Assembly: GCA_028274465.1 (NCBI GenBank)
Contig: CM051455.1
Span: 71,840,985-71,904,984, forward strand
Origin: Plantago ovata
Lineage: Eukaryota > Streptophyta > Magnoliopsida > Lamiales > Plantaginaceae
Reading direction: 5' to 3'
DNA: 64,000 bases
The notes beneath the pieces are model-generated. The model saw only the letters and a program-made list of their open reading frames with translations. It did no database searches and was not told the origin of the DNA. Shown piece after piece: positions 10,386 through 21,982 of the stretch. A program made the translations under genes and the position numbers. Position 1 is the stretch's first letter. The number at the start of each line of letters is the position of its first letter.

Positions 10386-11292
10386 TTCTTTTATAGAGCA
10401 AGAAAATGTGTACGAAAAGAGATAGTTTGCTTTTTGACCGGAGGTACAGTAGATTCAGGCTAAAATTTGCAGAGAAAGGAAATGTGAGTTAAAGAATTTT
10501 GTCATTTCTATAACTCCTTATTTATATAGTGTCTCTGTTGTGTGAGAAACTCAATCGATTTGAGCTCTCAGCAAGGGTAAAACAAAGAAACACTGGAGTT
10601 AGTGGAGCCTTTGCATTAAATGCGTAGTGGCCCACTATGTTGAAACCGTCAGAGCACTCTCTCTCTTTGTTTTATTAACCGTTAGATTAGTAACTCCTTT
10701 TAATCAATGGCCACGATTGAATTTCATGTCATGATTATTACGAGTTTATCTGTGCCCGATTAACGTCACAAATTGATTTTACCGAGTTTTAAGGGATAGA
10801 TTGCTTGCTGAAATTGAGAAGAATCTTTTCAGCGAGTTTGAATTAACAATCTAGATACTTGCTGAAAGTTCCCCCTTACTTAGATATCTCATATTTTCTT
10901 AAGTTTAAAAGATATTTCTGATTTCCCGTATCAGTAAATTCTTTTGTACTTGAGATATCCTTTGGTAAAATCTGAGAGATGAGCTTTGATCTTTTTCTGA
11001 GTTCCCGTCTCAGAAAACTCCTTTGATACTTGAATACCTGTTTCAGTATCTTTGATTGTCTGAATGCCTGTTTGAGCAATCCTTAAGCTCTTTCTCTTAC
11101 TGAGTGCCTGTCTCAGCAAGTGATCAAGTTTCCTAACAAATACCCGTTTTGAAGGAATTACTTGCTGAATGCCTGTTTCAGCAAACATGTAGTGACCTAT
11201 CATTTCTTAGAAGAAATCAGTGACTGAGTCTTTTAAATAGGAATACTTTGGCTTGCTGAATACCTTTTTCAGCATTCTGCCAAGTGTATCCT
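10386..11292 (-). repeat. Pol-ORF3 spacer of element M: palindrome array, internal purine tract, ORF3 leader
   Basis: This spacer between the pol stop and ORF3 start holds seven copies of a 17-bp imperfect palindrome of form CTGAxTxCCxGTxTCAG (about 10917, 10998, 11031, 11059, 11101, 11165 and 11258), able to fold into small hairpins. Downstream in the sense direction is a purine tract AAGTAAGGGGGAA (minus strand, about 10869-10882), identical in type to a PPT but about 5.8 kb from the 3' LTR. A TATA-like TATAAATA (minus, about 10520) precedes ORF3. B2 keeps the whole arrangement with a 907-bp spacing, and P keeps parts. Sireviruses are known for repeated purine tracts and palindromes in non-coding regions, so I read this as cis-acting sequence. 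Confidence 0.7.
10931..11203 (-). CDS. Conserved 90-codon ORF between pol and ORF3 (element M)
   Basis: A 90-residue basic frame starting MIGHYM, with four or five repeats of an AETGIQ/ETGTQ-like motif that are translations of the palindromes. The homologous frame in B2 (48151-48423) has exactly the same length with about a dozen substitutions, many conservative, and no indel. P keeps most of it open (41946-42112). It may be a small protein or simply open sequence around conserved hairpins. No family is recognised. Confidence 0.3.
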   Translation of the reverse strand: MIGHYMFAETGIQQVIPSKRVFVRKLDHLLRQALSKRKSLRIAQTGIQTIKDTETGIQVSKEFSETGTQKKIKAHLSDFTKGYLKYKRIY

Positions 11293-13796
11293 TTATTGAG
11301 GTAGTTCAATCAATCCACGGTTATACCTTAGCATTGCGAACCTATTATCCGGTAGGGGCTTGGTAAAGATGTCAGCAAGCTGATCATCAGTGCCTAGTTT
11401 CACAACCTCAATATCACCTTTTTCCACATGATCTCTAATGAAATGATGTCTAATATCAATGTGCTTAGTCCTAGAGTGAAACTTAGGATTTTGCGTGATT
11501 GCAATAGCACTTGTATTATCACAAAAGATTGGTGTTTTCTTTGCAGAAATACCATAATCTCTTAATTGTTGCTGAATCCATAGGATTTGAGCTTTGCAAC
11601 AACCAGCTGCAATGTATTCAGATTCAGTAGATGAATTGGCAACACAAGTTTGCTTCTTGCTGAACCATGATATTAATCTAGTACCCAAAAACTGACAAGT
11701 TCCAGATGTACTTTTTCTATCAAGAGTTGATCCTCCATGATTAGCATCAGAATAACCAACCAATTCAAGTCCAGAATCTTTAGGATACCATAATCCAACA
11801 TTGACTGTACCTTTAACATATTTCAGTATCTTGATTGCCTTTTTTTGAAGTGTGATTCTCTTGGATCAGATTGGAATCTTGCACACACACAAACAGCATA
11901 CTGAATGTCAGGTCTACTTGTTGTTAGATACAACAAGGAACCAATGAACTTCCTATACTTGTGTTCTTCAACACTTCTGTCCTCTTTAGTATAGCCCAAT
12001 TTGGTACCAACACTCATAGGGATCTTTTCAGGTTTCTCATCCTCTTTGATCCTAAACTTTATGAGCATTTCTTTCGCATACTTTGCTTGATTTATGAATA
12101 TTCCATCTTTGAGTTGCTTGACTTGCAATCCTAGGAAGTAATTCAATTTTCCCATCATACTCATTTGAAACTTATTTGTCATGAGTTTGGCAAAATCATC
12201 ACAAAGTTGCTTGTCCTTAGATCCAAAAATTATGTCATCAACATAAATTTGAACTAAGAGTATTTTACCATCATGGTTCATGGTAAATAAGGTTTTGTCA
12301 ACTTCACCTTTCTTGAAACCATTTTCCAGCAAGAACTTAGCCAAGGTATCATACCATGCTCTTGGTGCTTGCTTTAGACCATATACAACTTTCTGAAGCT
12401 TGTATACCATCTTGATTTCTGAGGGAAGTTCAAAGCCAGGGGTTGTTCTAGGTAGACTTCTTCAGCAAGTTCACCATTTAAGAATGCACTTTTAACATCC
12501 ATTTGGTAAACAATGAACTCATTGTGAGCAGCAAAGGCCAAGAAAAGCCTCATTGCATCCAATCTTGCGACTGGTGCATATGACTCATCATAGTCCAATC
12601 CTTCAGTCTGATAGTAACCTTGAGCAACTAAGCGTGCTTTATTTCTTGCAACCAAATACTCTTAGATGAGTGATGTTAGGAGGTCTTCCAACAAACAATT
12701 CATAAGGAGTTTTGTTGTATTCCTTAGTAATCAAACATCTATTTTGAGTATAACAGGCGGTATTAATCGCTTCAACCCAATAAGCCTCACTTATTTCAGT
12801 GTCAGCAAGCATTGTTCTTGCGGCTTCTTTCAGGGTACGATTCTTCCGTTCAGCAACACCGTTTTCCTGTGGTGTTCTTACTGAGGATAACTGATGTTGT
12901 ATACCTTTTTAGGTACAATATTCAGTTATGTACTGGTTTACAAACTCAGTACCATGGTCTGTCCTTATGACTTTTACCTTGTCATTTTTCATGACTTCAA
13001 GCTTATTCGGCAAGTTAGGTATTTCAGTCTTGGTTTCAGATTTGTGCTTGATGAATACTACCCAAGTGAATCTTGAATAGTCATCTACCACGACTAGACC
13101 ATACTTCTTACCAGCATAGCTTGTTGAAGAAGATTCAAACAAGTCCATGTGCAAGAGTTGTAAAGGTTTTGTAGTTGACGGTACTGCCTTGTTCTTGAAA
13201 GAAGATTTGATTTGCTTTCCTTGCTGATATGCATTGCAAACACCATCCTTCTTAAAAGTAACCCTAGGTAATCCAACTACAAGTGCCTTTTTAGACAGCT
13301 TATTCAGCGTCTTGAAGTTTAGATGACTTGTTCGTTTATGCCATAATCATGCTTTTTCAGCAAGGCAATCATGATCTGAGACAAGGCATTTTTCAACAAT
13401 TGCTGAAGACCAATCAACAGTGTACAAGCCTCCTGATCTTCTTGCAATCATTATTACCTTTTTAGTCTCGAAATCTATAAGTTTACATTCATCACTTTTG
13501 ATTTTGATGAAGTATCCTTTGTCAGCAAACTGACTCATGCTGAAAAGGTTAAACTTAAGATTTTTGACATAAAGAACTCCAGTAATGGTTATGCATCCTA
13601 ACTTCACATCACCATAGCCTTTTGTAGAACCGGAGCCTCCACCAGCAAACCTTATTGTTGGACCTTTAGACCACCGTCTACAGTTTATAAAGTTATTCTT
13701 GTTGCCCGTCATGTGCTTTCCACAACCACTATCAAAGTGCCAGATTGCATCGTTTCTCTCCGTGGCTGGAGTCTGCACAATCAAGAGCAAACAGGT
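11293..13796 (-). pseudogene. Element M: pol (protease, integrase, RT, RNase H), broken and deleted
   Basis: Sense order from 13796: protease with [13 protein letters not shown] (active-site Asp present), a premature stop near 13347 (TGG to TGA), then the integrase zinc region and DDE core pieces (about 13330-12700). A deletion of about 0.9 kb near 12655 removes the integrase C-terminus, the acidic linker and the RT start compared with B2 (49865-50762). RT follows in two frames (12655-11823; motif YVDDIIFGS about 12230-12250), with a 1-nt loss near 12440. RNase H ends at 11293. It cannot produce an active polyprotein. Confidence 0.88.
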
Positions 13797-16211
13797 TAAT
13801 TATCCAATAATGGATGTCATGTTCAAGAATGCGTCCAGTGGAAACCCAAGTGTTAAGTTTTTCAACTTTGACTTGTTTTCTACTTGCTGAAGAACTAGGA
13901 GGTTTTGAGCTGAAAGACTTTTGACTCGTGCTGGTCAAATCCACTTTCTGATGTGGTGTCTTGCTCGATTGACCTTTTTGCTGAACAAACTTTTCAGTAA
14001 GTTCTTTTCTAGCAAGGTTCCTTCTAGCCCTAGCATTAAGATTCTTTTCAGAATTCTTAGGCTTGATTTTATTCATCTATTTGAAGTATCTTTGCTGACT
14101 TTGCTTATACTCATGAAAGAGTTGACTTTGCTTGGTTTTGAAACCGAGTCCACTTTTCGGAAATGCTGAGTTTTAGCGTCAGCAACCTTAATTGTTTCAG
14201 GTTTGTCAGCAAAGGACTTCTGATTACTTTTAGTAATCTTGCCTTTAGACTTAACAACTTGCTTTTCAGCAACTTGTTTGGCGGGATGCTTCACAACATC
14301 CTTTTTCTTTCCAGTTTGCTTCTCAGCAACCTGTTTTCCTTTTAAAGTCTTGTTACTTTGAGTAGCAACAGCGGGCTTTATGTTCATAGGTACTTGATTG
14401 CTTGTTTCAGCAACCTTAGATTGACCAAACTGATAGATTTTTGGTTGACCACTATCAGTAGCATGTACAAAGGAGATAGGTGATTTATCTTTTCTCAAGA
14501 TTTCTACGTCATCACCTTCATACATTGCGCCTAAACCTTCTTTCTGAGATGGGTCTCTCAAATAAGAGTTTAGTTCAGTCAGTGTATTACTTGCGTCCAC
14601 ATAAGATTTGAAATTGAGTTTCATCTTTTTCATCTCTTGAATTTCAGCAAGTAACTTTAGAATTGAGGACTGATATTCTTCCAATTCTAATGCCATTTTA
14701 GAAATCTTCTCTGTAGCTTCAGCAATCAACTTCTTAAGACGCCTTATCTCAGCATCCTTTTCTTCTGTCTATTCCTTCAGCAAGATGTACTTTTCAGTAG
14801 TCTGCTTGGTCAGAGTTTCAACAATTTGTAGTTTCTCGTGCTGTCTGCTCAGAGTTTTCTCAAATCTTTCGATTTCTCCTTGAATCCTGTCAAGGTCAAT
14901 CTCGTCTTCACTTTCTGAGTCTGAGTCAGAGGTAGGGTTGTTTACCTGACCGGCCATGAGGCAGAATTCGTAGTTTGACACATCTGGATAAGCTTCCATA
15001 GCTATTCCACAAACTTCTTCGCCAACCTCCACGTCTAGAGTGGCTTCTTCATCGTCGGTATCTGAACTTTCATCCTCACTGTCTTCGGAGCTAGTATCAA
15101 TACACAATGCATCGATTTTTGCTTGAAGCTTCTTCTTTTCTTCAGCAATAAAAGCTATTTTGAACTTCTTCTTCTTTTCAGCAGATTTGCCTTTCAGCAA
15201 AGGGCAATTAGCTTTGAAGTGTCCAGGCTTTTTGCAGTAAAAACATAGATCATTTCCAACTGCTGGTTCTTCTGATGAAGTATCTTGCTGAGCTTGCTTG
15301 TTCAGCGAGCTAGTCTCATTCTTGTACTTATGGTAGTTGGTAGCAAGATGCTTTTTCAGCTTCTCTTTTGCTTTTCGCCTTTCAAGTTCCTTGCTGATGA
15401 ATTTCTTCATGTTTTTGACAACCAAAGAGTTTTCATCAGTAGGTTCTTTTTCATTCTTCTTTTCAGAAGATGACGGCTTTACAGCAAGAGCAATGTTTTT
15501 CGATTTTTCAGCAAATACATTTTCTCTTTGGTTTGTCTCATAGTTGACAGTAGCAAGATGCGAGAACAACTTTGTTGGTGTAATGTCTGGCATTCCTTGA
15601 TTATAATAGAAATTCTGAGTGTGGATCCATTCTTGATTCAGACTTCTGATGATAGTTTTCACTTTCTCAGAATCTGAGTAAAGGTTTCCAACACCCAAGG
15701 CTGCCATTTCACTAACAAGAGTTGTGAATCTGAAATCCAAGTCTTCCAGTTACTCGTTTGTACCTTGCTTAAAGTTTTGAAACTTTAATTTAAGTACTTC
15801 AAGTTTGTTTTCCTTGGTCTTGTCAGATCCAACACAAAGATCTTGAACCATTTTCCAAGCCTCCTTTGCAGTCTTAGCACCCCACAGTTTGCACTGTATG
15901 GTATCCGGAGTTGATCGAATGATGATATTTCTTGCTTGGCCATCAAGACGGAATCTCTTAGCTTCGTCAGAAGTCCATTCCTCTCTTGGTTTTGGAACGA
16001 CGGTGTCCACCGGTTCTCCTAAGATGGTTTGCTTACCGGTAGGATCCGTGGTTTTGTGAGGAAAGCTTTTCTCAATCTTAGTGATTTTGATAGGTCCATC
16101 ATTAATGACAGTAACCATCTCATCAGTAATGGCCTCAAGATGTAGCATCATGTTGTTTCGCCATTTCTCATAATTTTCCAGCTTCAGCAATGGAGCATCT
16201 CCTAAAGACAT
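13796..16211 (-). pseudogene. Element M: gag with zinc knuckle, several nonsense changes
   Basis: Starts at ATG 16211 with MSLGDAPLLKLENYEKW, the same start as C. Domains in order: copia gag core (about 16211-15500), Lys-rich linker, zinc knuckle CFYCKKPGHFKANCP (about 15245-15200), acidic Ser/Asp segment, coiled coil, basic C-terminal tail. Stops interrupt it near 15750 (TCA to TAA), 14769 and 14073. A 7-nt deletion near 13820 relative to B2 shifts the last codons. The frame ends near 13796, next to pol in another frame. Confidence 0.88.
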
Positions 16212-16306
16212 CCTGTCAGCAAAGCACTACCAAACTGATCAAGTGAGAGTGATTTAAGGAAAGCACCTAAGGGGATCTAGGTTCAGTGCTGAAGGTTAAA
16301 GAACCT

Positions 16307-16319
16307 GGCTCTGATACCA
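16307..16319 (-). promoter_or_regulatory. Primer binding site of element M (initiator Met type)
   Basis: On the minus strand TGGTATCAGAGCC lies two bases inside the 5' LTR. This is the usual plant Ty1/copia site complementary to the 3' end of initiator Met tRNA. B2 and C have the same site. Confidence 0.92.
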
Positions 16320-16321
16320 CT

Positions 16322-17196
16322 TGTCGGTCCCTTTAAACAACAAGAAAAGACTAGAGGGGGGGTGAATAGTCTTTTCAAATTTTCGTCGTTTAAAACTTTC
16401 TCAGCAAGTACTTATTACTTTTCAGAAATGAGTTTGCTGGTACTTAACTTTCTCAGCAAGCGTAAGTTACTTTTCAGTAACTTGGTTTGCTGATACTTCA
16501 AATCAGAGAGCGGAAGTCTTTGATAAAATAAGTGCTCTTTCAGTAAGTAAAGGTTTCAGCAAGTGATGTGAGTGACTGTGTACGGACAGATATGATTTGC
16601 TGAAAACTAAATACATTAAGTAAATCACACAAACACTTTTATAGTGGTATCTGAGAGTGGCGTAATCTCTCAACTAATCCACTTTGTCCTTTCTAGGACT
16701 GAATCCACTAAGATATGATTGAGGTTCCTTACAATCTCCTATCTAGAGCGATTCAACAGAAACCAAAGCACACTTGCTTTGTCTCCAACCTAATCTAGAG
16801 AATGTAACCTTGTTCAACACCAAACTTGGTACTTTTAATCAGCAAAACTATGCTCGATAATCTTCAAGATTCTGAGCGGTTTCTAAATGCTTCAATAGTT
16901 TGTTTGTAAAAACAAAGTACATCGTTAGCAAATGCTTCAATAGGTTATTTTCTTTTTAGAAAATAAGATACATCATAAGCTACAACATCAATAAGTTATT
17001 TTCTTTTCAGAAAATAAAATACATCATACGCTAAAGAAATAACTTATCTAGCACCTAATCTAAGTCTTCAGCAAACGTTCCTCTTTTACAATGTCCTTAA
17101 AATTCTAAATTCCTATGGACCTTAAGAGTACTAGTTACTGGACTTTCCTTAATTTAGCATGGTTAATTGCTCATCAAAATTACAAGTTTCCTAACA
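16322..17196 (-). repeat. 5' LTR of element M (internally deleted)
   Basis: 875 bp, against 1651 bp for the 3' LTR. The ends match (TGTTAGGAAAC start, ACCGACA end on the minus strand). An internal segment corresponding to about 4013-4770 of the 3' LTR is missing at about 16858; it includes the TATA box. The G/C tract has only 7 bases against 13. The element therefore has no normal promoter for gag-pol. Confidence 0.9.
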
Positions 17197-17201
17197 CAGA
17201 C

Positions 17202-17634
17202 TTCAGCCACGGAGACAAACAATGCAATTTGGCACTTTGATAGTGGTTGTGGAAAGCACATGACGGGCAATAAGGAAAACCTTATAAACTATAGACGGTG
17301 GTCTAAAGGTCCGACAATAAGGTTTGGTGGAGGCTTTGGTTTTACTAAAGGTTATGGTGACGTGAAGCTAGGATGCATTACCATTTCGGGAGTTCTTTAT
17401 GTAAAAATCTTAAGTTTAGCCTTTTCAGCATGAGTCAATTCGCTGACAAAGGTTACTTCATCAAAATCAAACGTGATGAATGTAAACTTATTGACTTTGA
17501 GACAAAGAAGGTTATCATGGTTGCTAGAAGATCAGGAGGTCTCTATACCGTAGATTGGTCTTCAGCAATCGTTGAAAAATGTCGTATCTCAAATCATTAT
17601 TGCCTTGCTGAAAAAGCATAGTTATGGCAAAAAC
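17202..17634 (+). pseudogene. Element P: pol, protease and pre-integrase part
   Basis: Continues P after M. The translation shows [17 protein letters not shown] (Asp present), the glycine-rich flap region and the pre-integrase segment to AEKA, where a TGG-to-TAG change ends the frame. A 1-nt loss near 17405 shifts the frame mid-domain. Element A interrupts it at 17635. Confidence 0.87.
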
Positions 17635-18638
17635 TGATAGTCTATATGTCCTAGAGACAGTCCTTATTAAGGGCATGCAACCCTTATAGAGGGCATATAT
17701 GTACTATTACACAGGTCAACGTAATATAATATATGTTTGTTGTTTGACTATTGATTATCGCTTTCATATTTATATTACACCAGGCATGCAACATGTCATA
17801 TCTCTATTTCTGTCTGTATTGATATTAAACATGTCCCCTCGGATAGATGACCGATCACACAGATAGTGGGAGCTATGTGAGTTATCATCTATCCCAAAAC
17901 TCTCCCTAGTCGAGGTTCATCTCGGATGTAGGGGTCTGAATGAACCAGCCGAGACTAGTATGCGTGGAGGTTATACTTGTTGGAGCAAGTGTGAGCCGAT
18001 CCCACGGCCACGGAACGGATTGTTTGACAATCAAGAAACGTTCCCATAACTGCGCATAGTTGTTCGAAGGATGATTACCGAACAATGGAAGTACCCACCG
18101 GACACTCCCATCGATGTATACTCTACACCGAAGTGTCTATGGGAACCGGTAAGTTGTCAAGGTGATGCCAGTCCTCCTTTGGACTTACAGGACTGTATCA
18201 TCACATTTGTTGCTCCATATCCTTGGTGGACCCGTCGATGTCAGCTCTGAATAAGCAGTTGACCTAAGACACGATCCAGGATTATGGCTACATACAAATG
18301 GGGATGATAAGTGTTTCTGTGAAGGATTCATCTCTCATGTGTAGCACATGAGAGTACTGCTCATAGTCTTCATAGTTGTGTTGGTAAAGTCACTGGCCAG
18401 TGCATCGATATATTATGATGGTCATAAGTATATTTTCGTAACCAAGCAACTCCCTGAGACGCCCGTGGATGTTTTATTGGGATAGACACATCATCGATCC
18501 TAGATGCATTCGAGTCAGTCAGATGAAGGGACGTTACCATCGCCGCGTTGAGCGCAACAGGCTTCGCAGCAAAAGGGTTTGCTTTGAGACACCTCTCAAA
18601 CGTCCTCATGTATTAATATTGCAAATGGAACCGTCTAG
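17635..18638 (+). repeat. 5' LTR fragment of element A
   Basis: The first 1004 bases match the 3' LTR and S3 until CCGTCTAG at 18638, where the sequence jumps straight into pol. It retains about 210 bp (about 17896-18108) that are missing from the A 3' LTR but present in S3, so that segment is ancestral. Confidence 0.87.
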
Positions 18639-21600
18639 ATAAACAAGACTACTTTTGACTCCAATGGTTGGGTATTAGATACAGCATGTGGCTCACACAT
18701 TTGTAATAATGTGCATGGGATAATTGATCACAGGCTAGTCAAGCAAGGTGAAATCGACTTGCATGTTGGGAACGACAATCCAGTTGAAGCCAAACGCGTT
18801 GGACGCTGCAAGATAGATTTACCTTCGGGACAATGTTTAGAACTTGATAACATTTATTTTGTTCCATCCATTGTCAGAAATATTGTTTCCATTCCATTGT
18901 CAGACAATATGGGTTTTTCCTTTCGATTTGCGAATAATACTTGTTATTTTTCATTGAATGACCAGTATTATGGAAAGGCTCGCTTAGTGAATGGTTTATA
19001 TATTTTGCAAAGTAGTCTACCTTTATTTCAAATACATAACAAACAACCGTCTTCAAGTAGGAAGAATAATCCATCTTATCTATGGCATTGTCGGCTAGGC
19101 CATATCAATGAAACACGGATTCAAAGACTAAGGAAGTTGGACTACTTAGAACCATTTGATTTTGAATCATATGGTACATGCGAATCATGTGTTAAGGGTA
19201 AGATGACGAACAAACCTTTTATTGGACAAGGTGTTCGTGCCACTCGCTGCTTAGAGCTCATACATACTGATGTATGTGGACCTTTTAAAGTCCATGCGCG
19301 TGGGGGTTATCCTTACTTCGTTACCTTTACTGACTATTTCTCAAGGTATGGATATATTTATCTTATGAAGAATAAATTCGAGACCTTTGGGAAATTCAAG
19401 GAGTTTAGGAATGAGGTTGAGAATGAATTGAACCTAAGGATAGTCACTCTTCAATCACATCGAGGAGGTGAATACCTTAGTGAAGAATTTATCGACTACT
19501 TGAAGGAAAATGGAATTCAATCGCAATGGACTCCTCATGGAACACCACAATTGAATGGTGTGTCTGAGAGGAGGAATCGAACCCTGTTAGACATGGTAAG
19601 ATCAATGATTGGATTCTCGACTCTTCCAAAATATCTGTGGGGATATGCAGTACAAACTGCAATCTACATTCTGAACCGTGTACCATCTAAATCAGTGGAG
19701 AAAACTCCTTATGAGTTATGGAAAGGAAAGAAGCCCTCACTGGACTATCTTAGACCTTGGGGCTGTCCTGCGATAGTAAAATTGTTGCTCACTGATAAGT
19801 TAGATGCCAAGGGTGTCAAAGTATATTTCATAGGCTATCCTCGTCAGACGAGAGGCTCTGAATTCTATCATGCTGAAGATCACAAAGTGATAGTATCTAG
19901 AAATGTCAAGTTTTTAGAAGCAGAATACCTCGAAAAAGAGATGTTAGATGACATGATAGAACTTGAAGAAAAAATTCAAGACTTTGACACGTGCGAACAT
20001 GAGTTCTCTAAATCTTCTGATTTGGACTCAAGTTCAGTGGGAGCTTTCGAAGCAGACAAGGGTAATGATATGACACTTTCTAGGCATGTCATAGTCAGTG
20101 GGAGTCCTGTGATTAGATCAACAGTTGAAACCACACCAATAGAACCCGTTGTCAATCAAACTGTGCAACAAGTTGCACAAGAGCAGCCTCCCGCAAGGGA
20201 ACAGGGTCGCGGGGCGCGACTAGCTGCATCAGTACCCACTGATAATGTTCATGTTACACGAAGCCATAAAAGAAAAGCACCAGAACCAGTCGAGCTCCGT
20301 AGGTCGAAGAGGATCCTAAAAGGACCTCAGAAGCAAAGCCTTATGATAGAAGACATCAGTGAACTTGATGTCGGCTTATCAGATCGGGAAGATCCCGAGA
20401 CCTACAAAGAGGCAATAATTGATATTGACTCAGACAAATGGCAAGAGGCCATGGAATTGGAAATGGACTCCATGTACCAGAACCAAGTTTGGAACTTGGT
20501 AGACTTGCCACAAGGGGGGGTTAGACCTATTGGGTGCAAATGGGTCTTTAAACGAAAGACAGATGCCGATGGCAAGGTACAAACGCACAAGGCTAGACTT
20601 GTGGCGAAAGGCTGCACACAAAGGTATGGCATCGATTACGATGAAACCTTTTCACCTGTAGCAACATTGAAGTCCATTCGAATTCTACTTGCGATAGCTG
20701 CCTACTATGATTATGAGATCTGGAAGATGGATGTAAAGACTGCCTTCCTCAATGGCAACCTTGAGGAAGAGGTCTATATGGTACAGCCGGAAGGTTTTAT
20801 TAGTAAAACCAGGCCAAATGTTGTATGCAAATTACAAAGATCCATCTCTGGGCTAAAGCAAGCGTCTAGGAGCTGGAATATCCGCTTTGATGAAGCTGTC
20901 AAATCGTTTGACTTCATTAGAAGCAAGGAAGATCCCTGTGCTCTACGCTAGGCACAACGACAAGGGAGTCGTTTTCATGATCATCTATGTTGATGACATT
21001 TTGATCATGGGAAACAATGTCTCTATGCTAGAAGAGACTAAAGTTTGGTTATCAAGTACCTTCTCAATGAAGGACTTGGGTGAAGCGAACTACATCCTAG
21101 GGATCAAGATCTATAGAGATAGATCCAAGAGGATGTTAGGATTGACACAGTCCACCTACATCGACAAAATACTGAAGCGCTATCAGATGGACGACTCAAA
21201 GAGAGGCTTTCTCCCAGCTAGGCATGGGATTGTCTTATCAGTTAAGGATGGTCCTAAAACTGATGAAGAAAGAAATGCAATGAGTCGTGTGCCCTATGTT
21301 TCGGCAGTAGGGTTTATAATGTATGCAATTGCACAAGGCCCGATGTCGCATATGCGCTTAGTGTCACTTGTCGACACCAACAGAATCCAGGAGTACCTCA
21401 CTGGACTGCTGTAAAGAACATTCTTAATTACCTTCGACGGACTAAAGAGATGTTCTTGGTGTTTGGTGGAGAACCAGAATTAAAGATGTCTGGGTATGTC
21501 GACGTTGGATTTGAATCAGATCCTGATGACTTTAAGTCACAGACAGGATACGTATTCAAATTGAACGAAGGAGCTATCTGTTGGAAGAGTTCTAAGCAAG

Positions 21601-21968
21601 CCACGGTTGCTGACTCATCCACAGAAGCCGAGTACATTGCTGCATCAGAAGCATCGAAAGAAGCTGTCTGGATTTCAGAGTTCTTGAAGGAATTGAGGGT
21701 TGTTCCTGCTCCTAGTCCAATAACGATTTATTGTGACAATACGGGCGCCGTCGCTCAAGCTCGGGAGCCTAGATCTACAAACAAGAACAAACATGTACTT
21801 AGAAAATATCACGTTATACGTGAGATTATTGATAGAGGAGAAGTTAGTATAGAACGTGTCTCTACCACGGACAACGTGGCAGATCCTTTCACCAAGGTCT
21901 TATCCGTGGAAGTCCACTTAAGACATTATGCTAATCTGGGTATTAAGCATAAAGGTGACTGGCTCTAG
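18639..21968 (+). pseudogene. Element A: pol (protease remnant, integrase, RT, RNase H)
   Basis: The frame is open from 18711 for 746 codons. Order: protease remnant with [10 protein letters not shown] (the DTG triplet is DTA), integrase zinc region (HCRLGH...CESCVKGK), DDE core, then RT and RNase H ending GIKHKGDWL at 21968. The second catalytic Asp of the integrase is replaced by His (LQSHRGGEY, codon 19458-19460). The first Asp (HTDVCGPF) and the Glu (NGVSERRN) are present. RT has YVDDILIMG (about 20985). Frameshifts lie near 20940 and 21335. The pol ends 14 nt before the 3' LTR. Confidence 0.88.
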
Positions 21969-21970
21969 TC

Positions 21971-21982
21971 CAAGTAGGAGAT
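21971..21982 (+). promoter_or_regulatory. Polypurine tract of element A
   Basis: The purine run AAGTAGGAGA lies directly before the 3' LTR start at 21983, as expected for plus-strand priming. Confidence 0.6.

Larger units (their letters stand above)
3459..17196 (-). mobile_element. Element M: complete Sirevirus-like Ty1/copia element with a giant third ORF
   Basis: A 13,738-bp minus-strand element with both LTRs, inserted in element P. The TSD CAGAC (3454-3458 and 17197-17201) is perfect. Joining the flanks gives the gag-pol junction seen uninterrupted in B2, so the boundaries are firm. Order in the sense direction: 5' LTR (16322-17196), Met PBS, gag (16211-13796), pol (13796-11293), palindrome spacer, ORF3 (10385-5409), PPT, 3' LTR (3459-5109). 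Gag has several nonsense changes and pol lacks about 0.9 kb. The 5' LTR lacks the segment with the TATA box. ORF3 is uninterrupted. It is the same family as P, B2 and C, so this is self-nesting. Confidence 0.93.

Noticed and set aside
10917-11275. CRISPR-like short palindromic repeats
   Set aside because: Spacing is irregular, spacers are conserved between copies, and the context is a plant retrotransposon.
18370-18609. 79-codon minus frame repeated in the A-family LTRs (also 22516 and 42819)
   Set aside because: Conserved only because the three LTRs are homologous; it is antisense to the LTR and has no domain.
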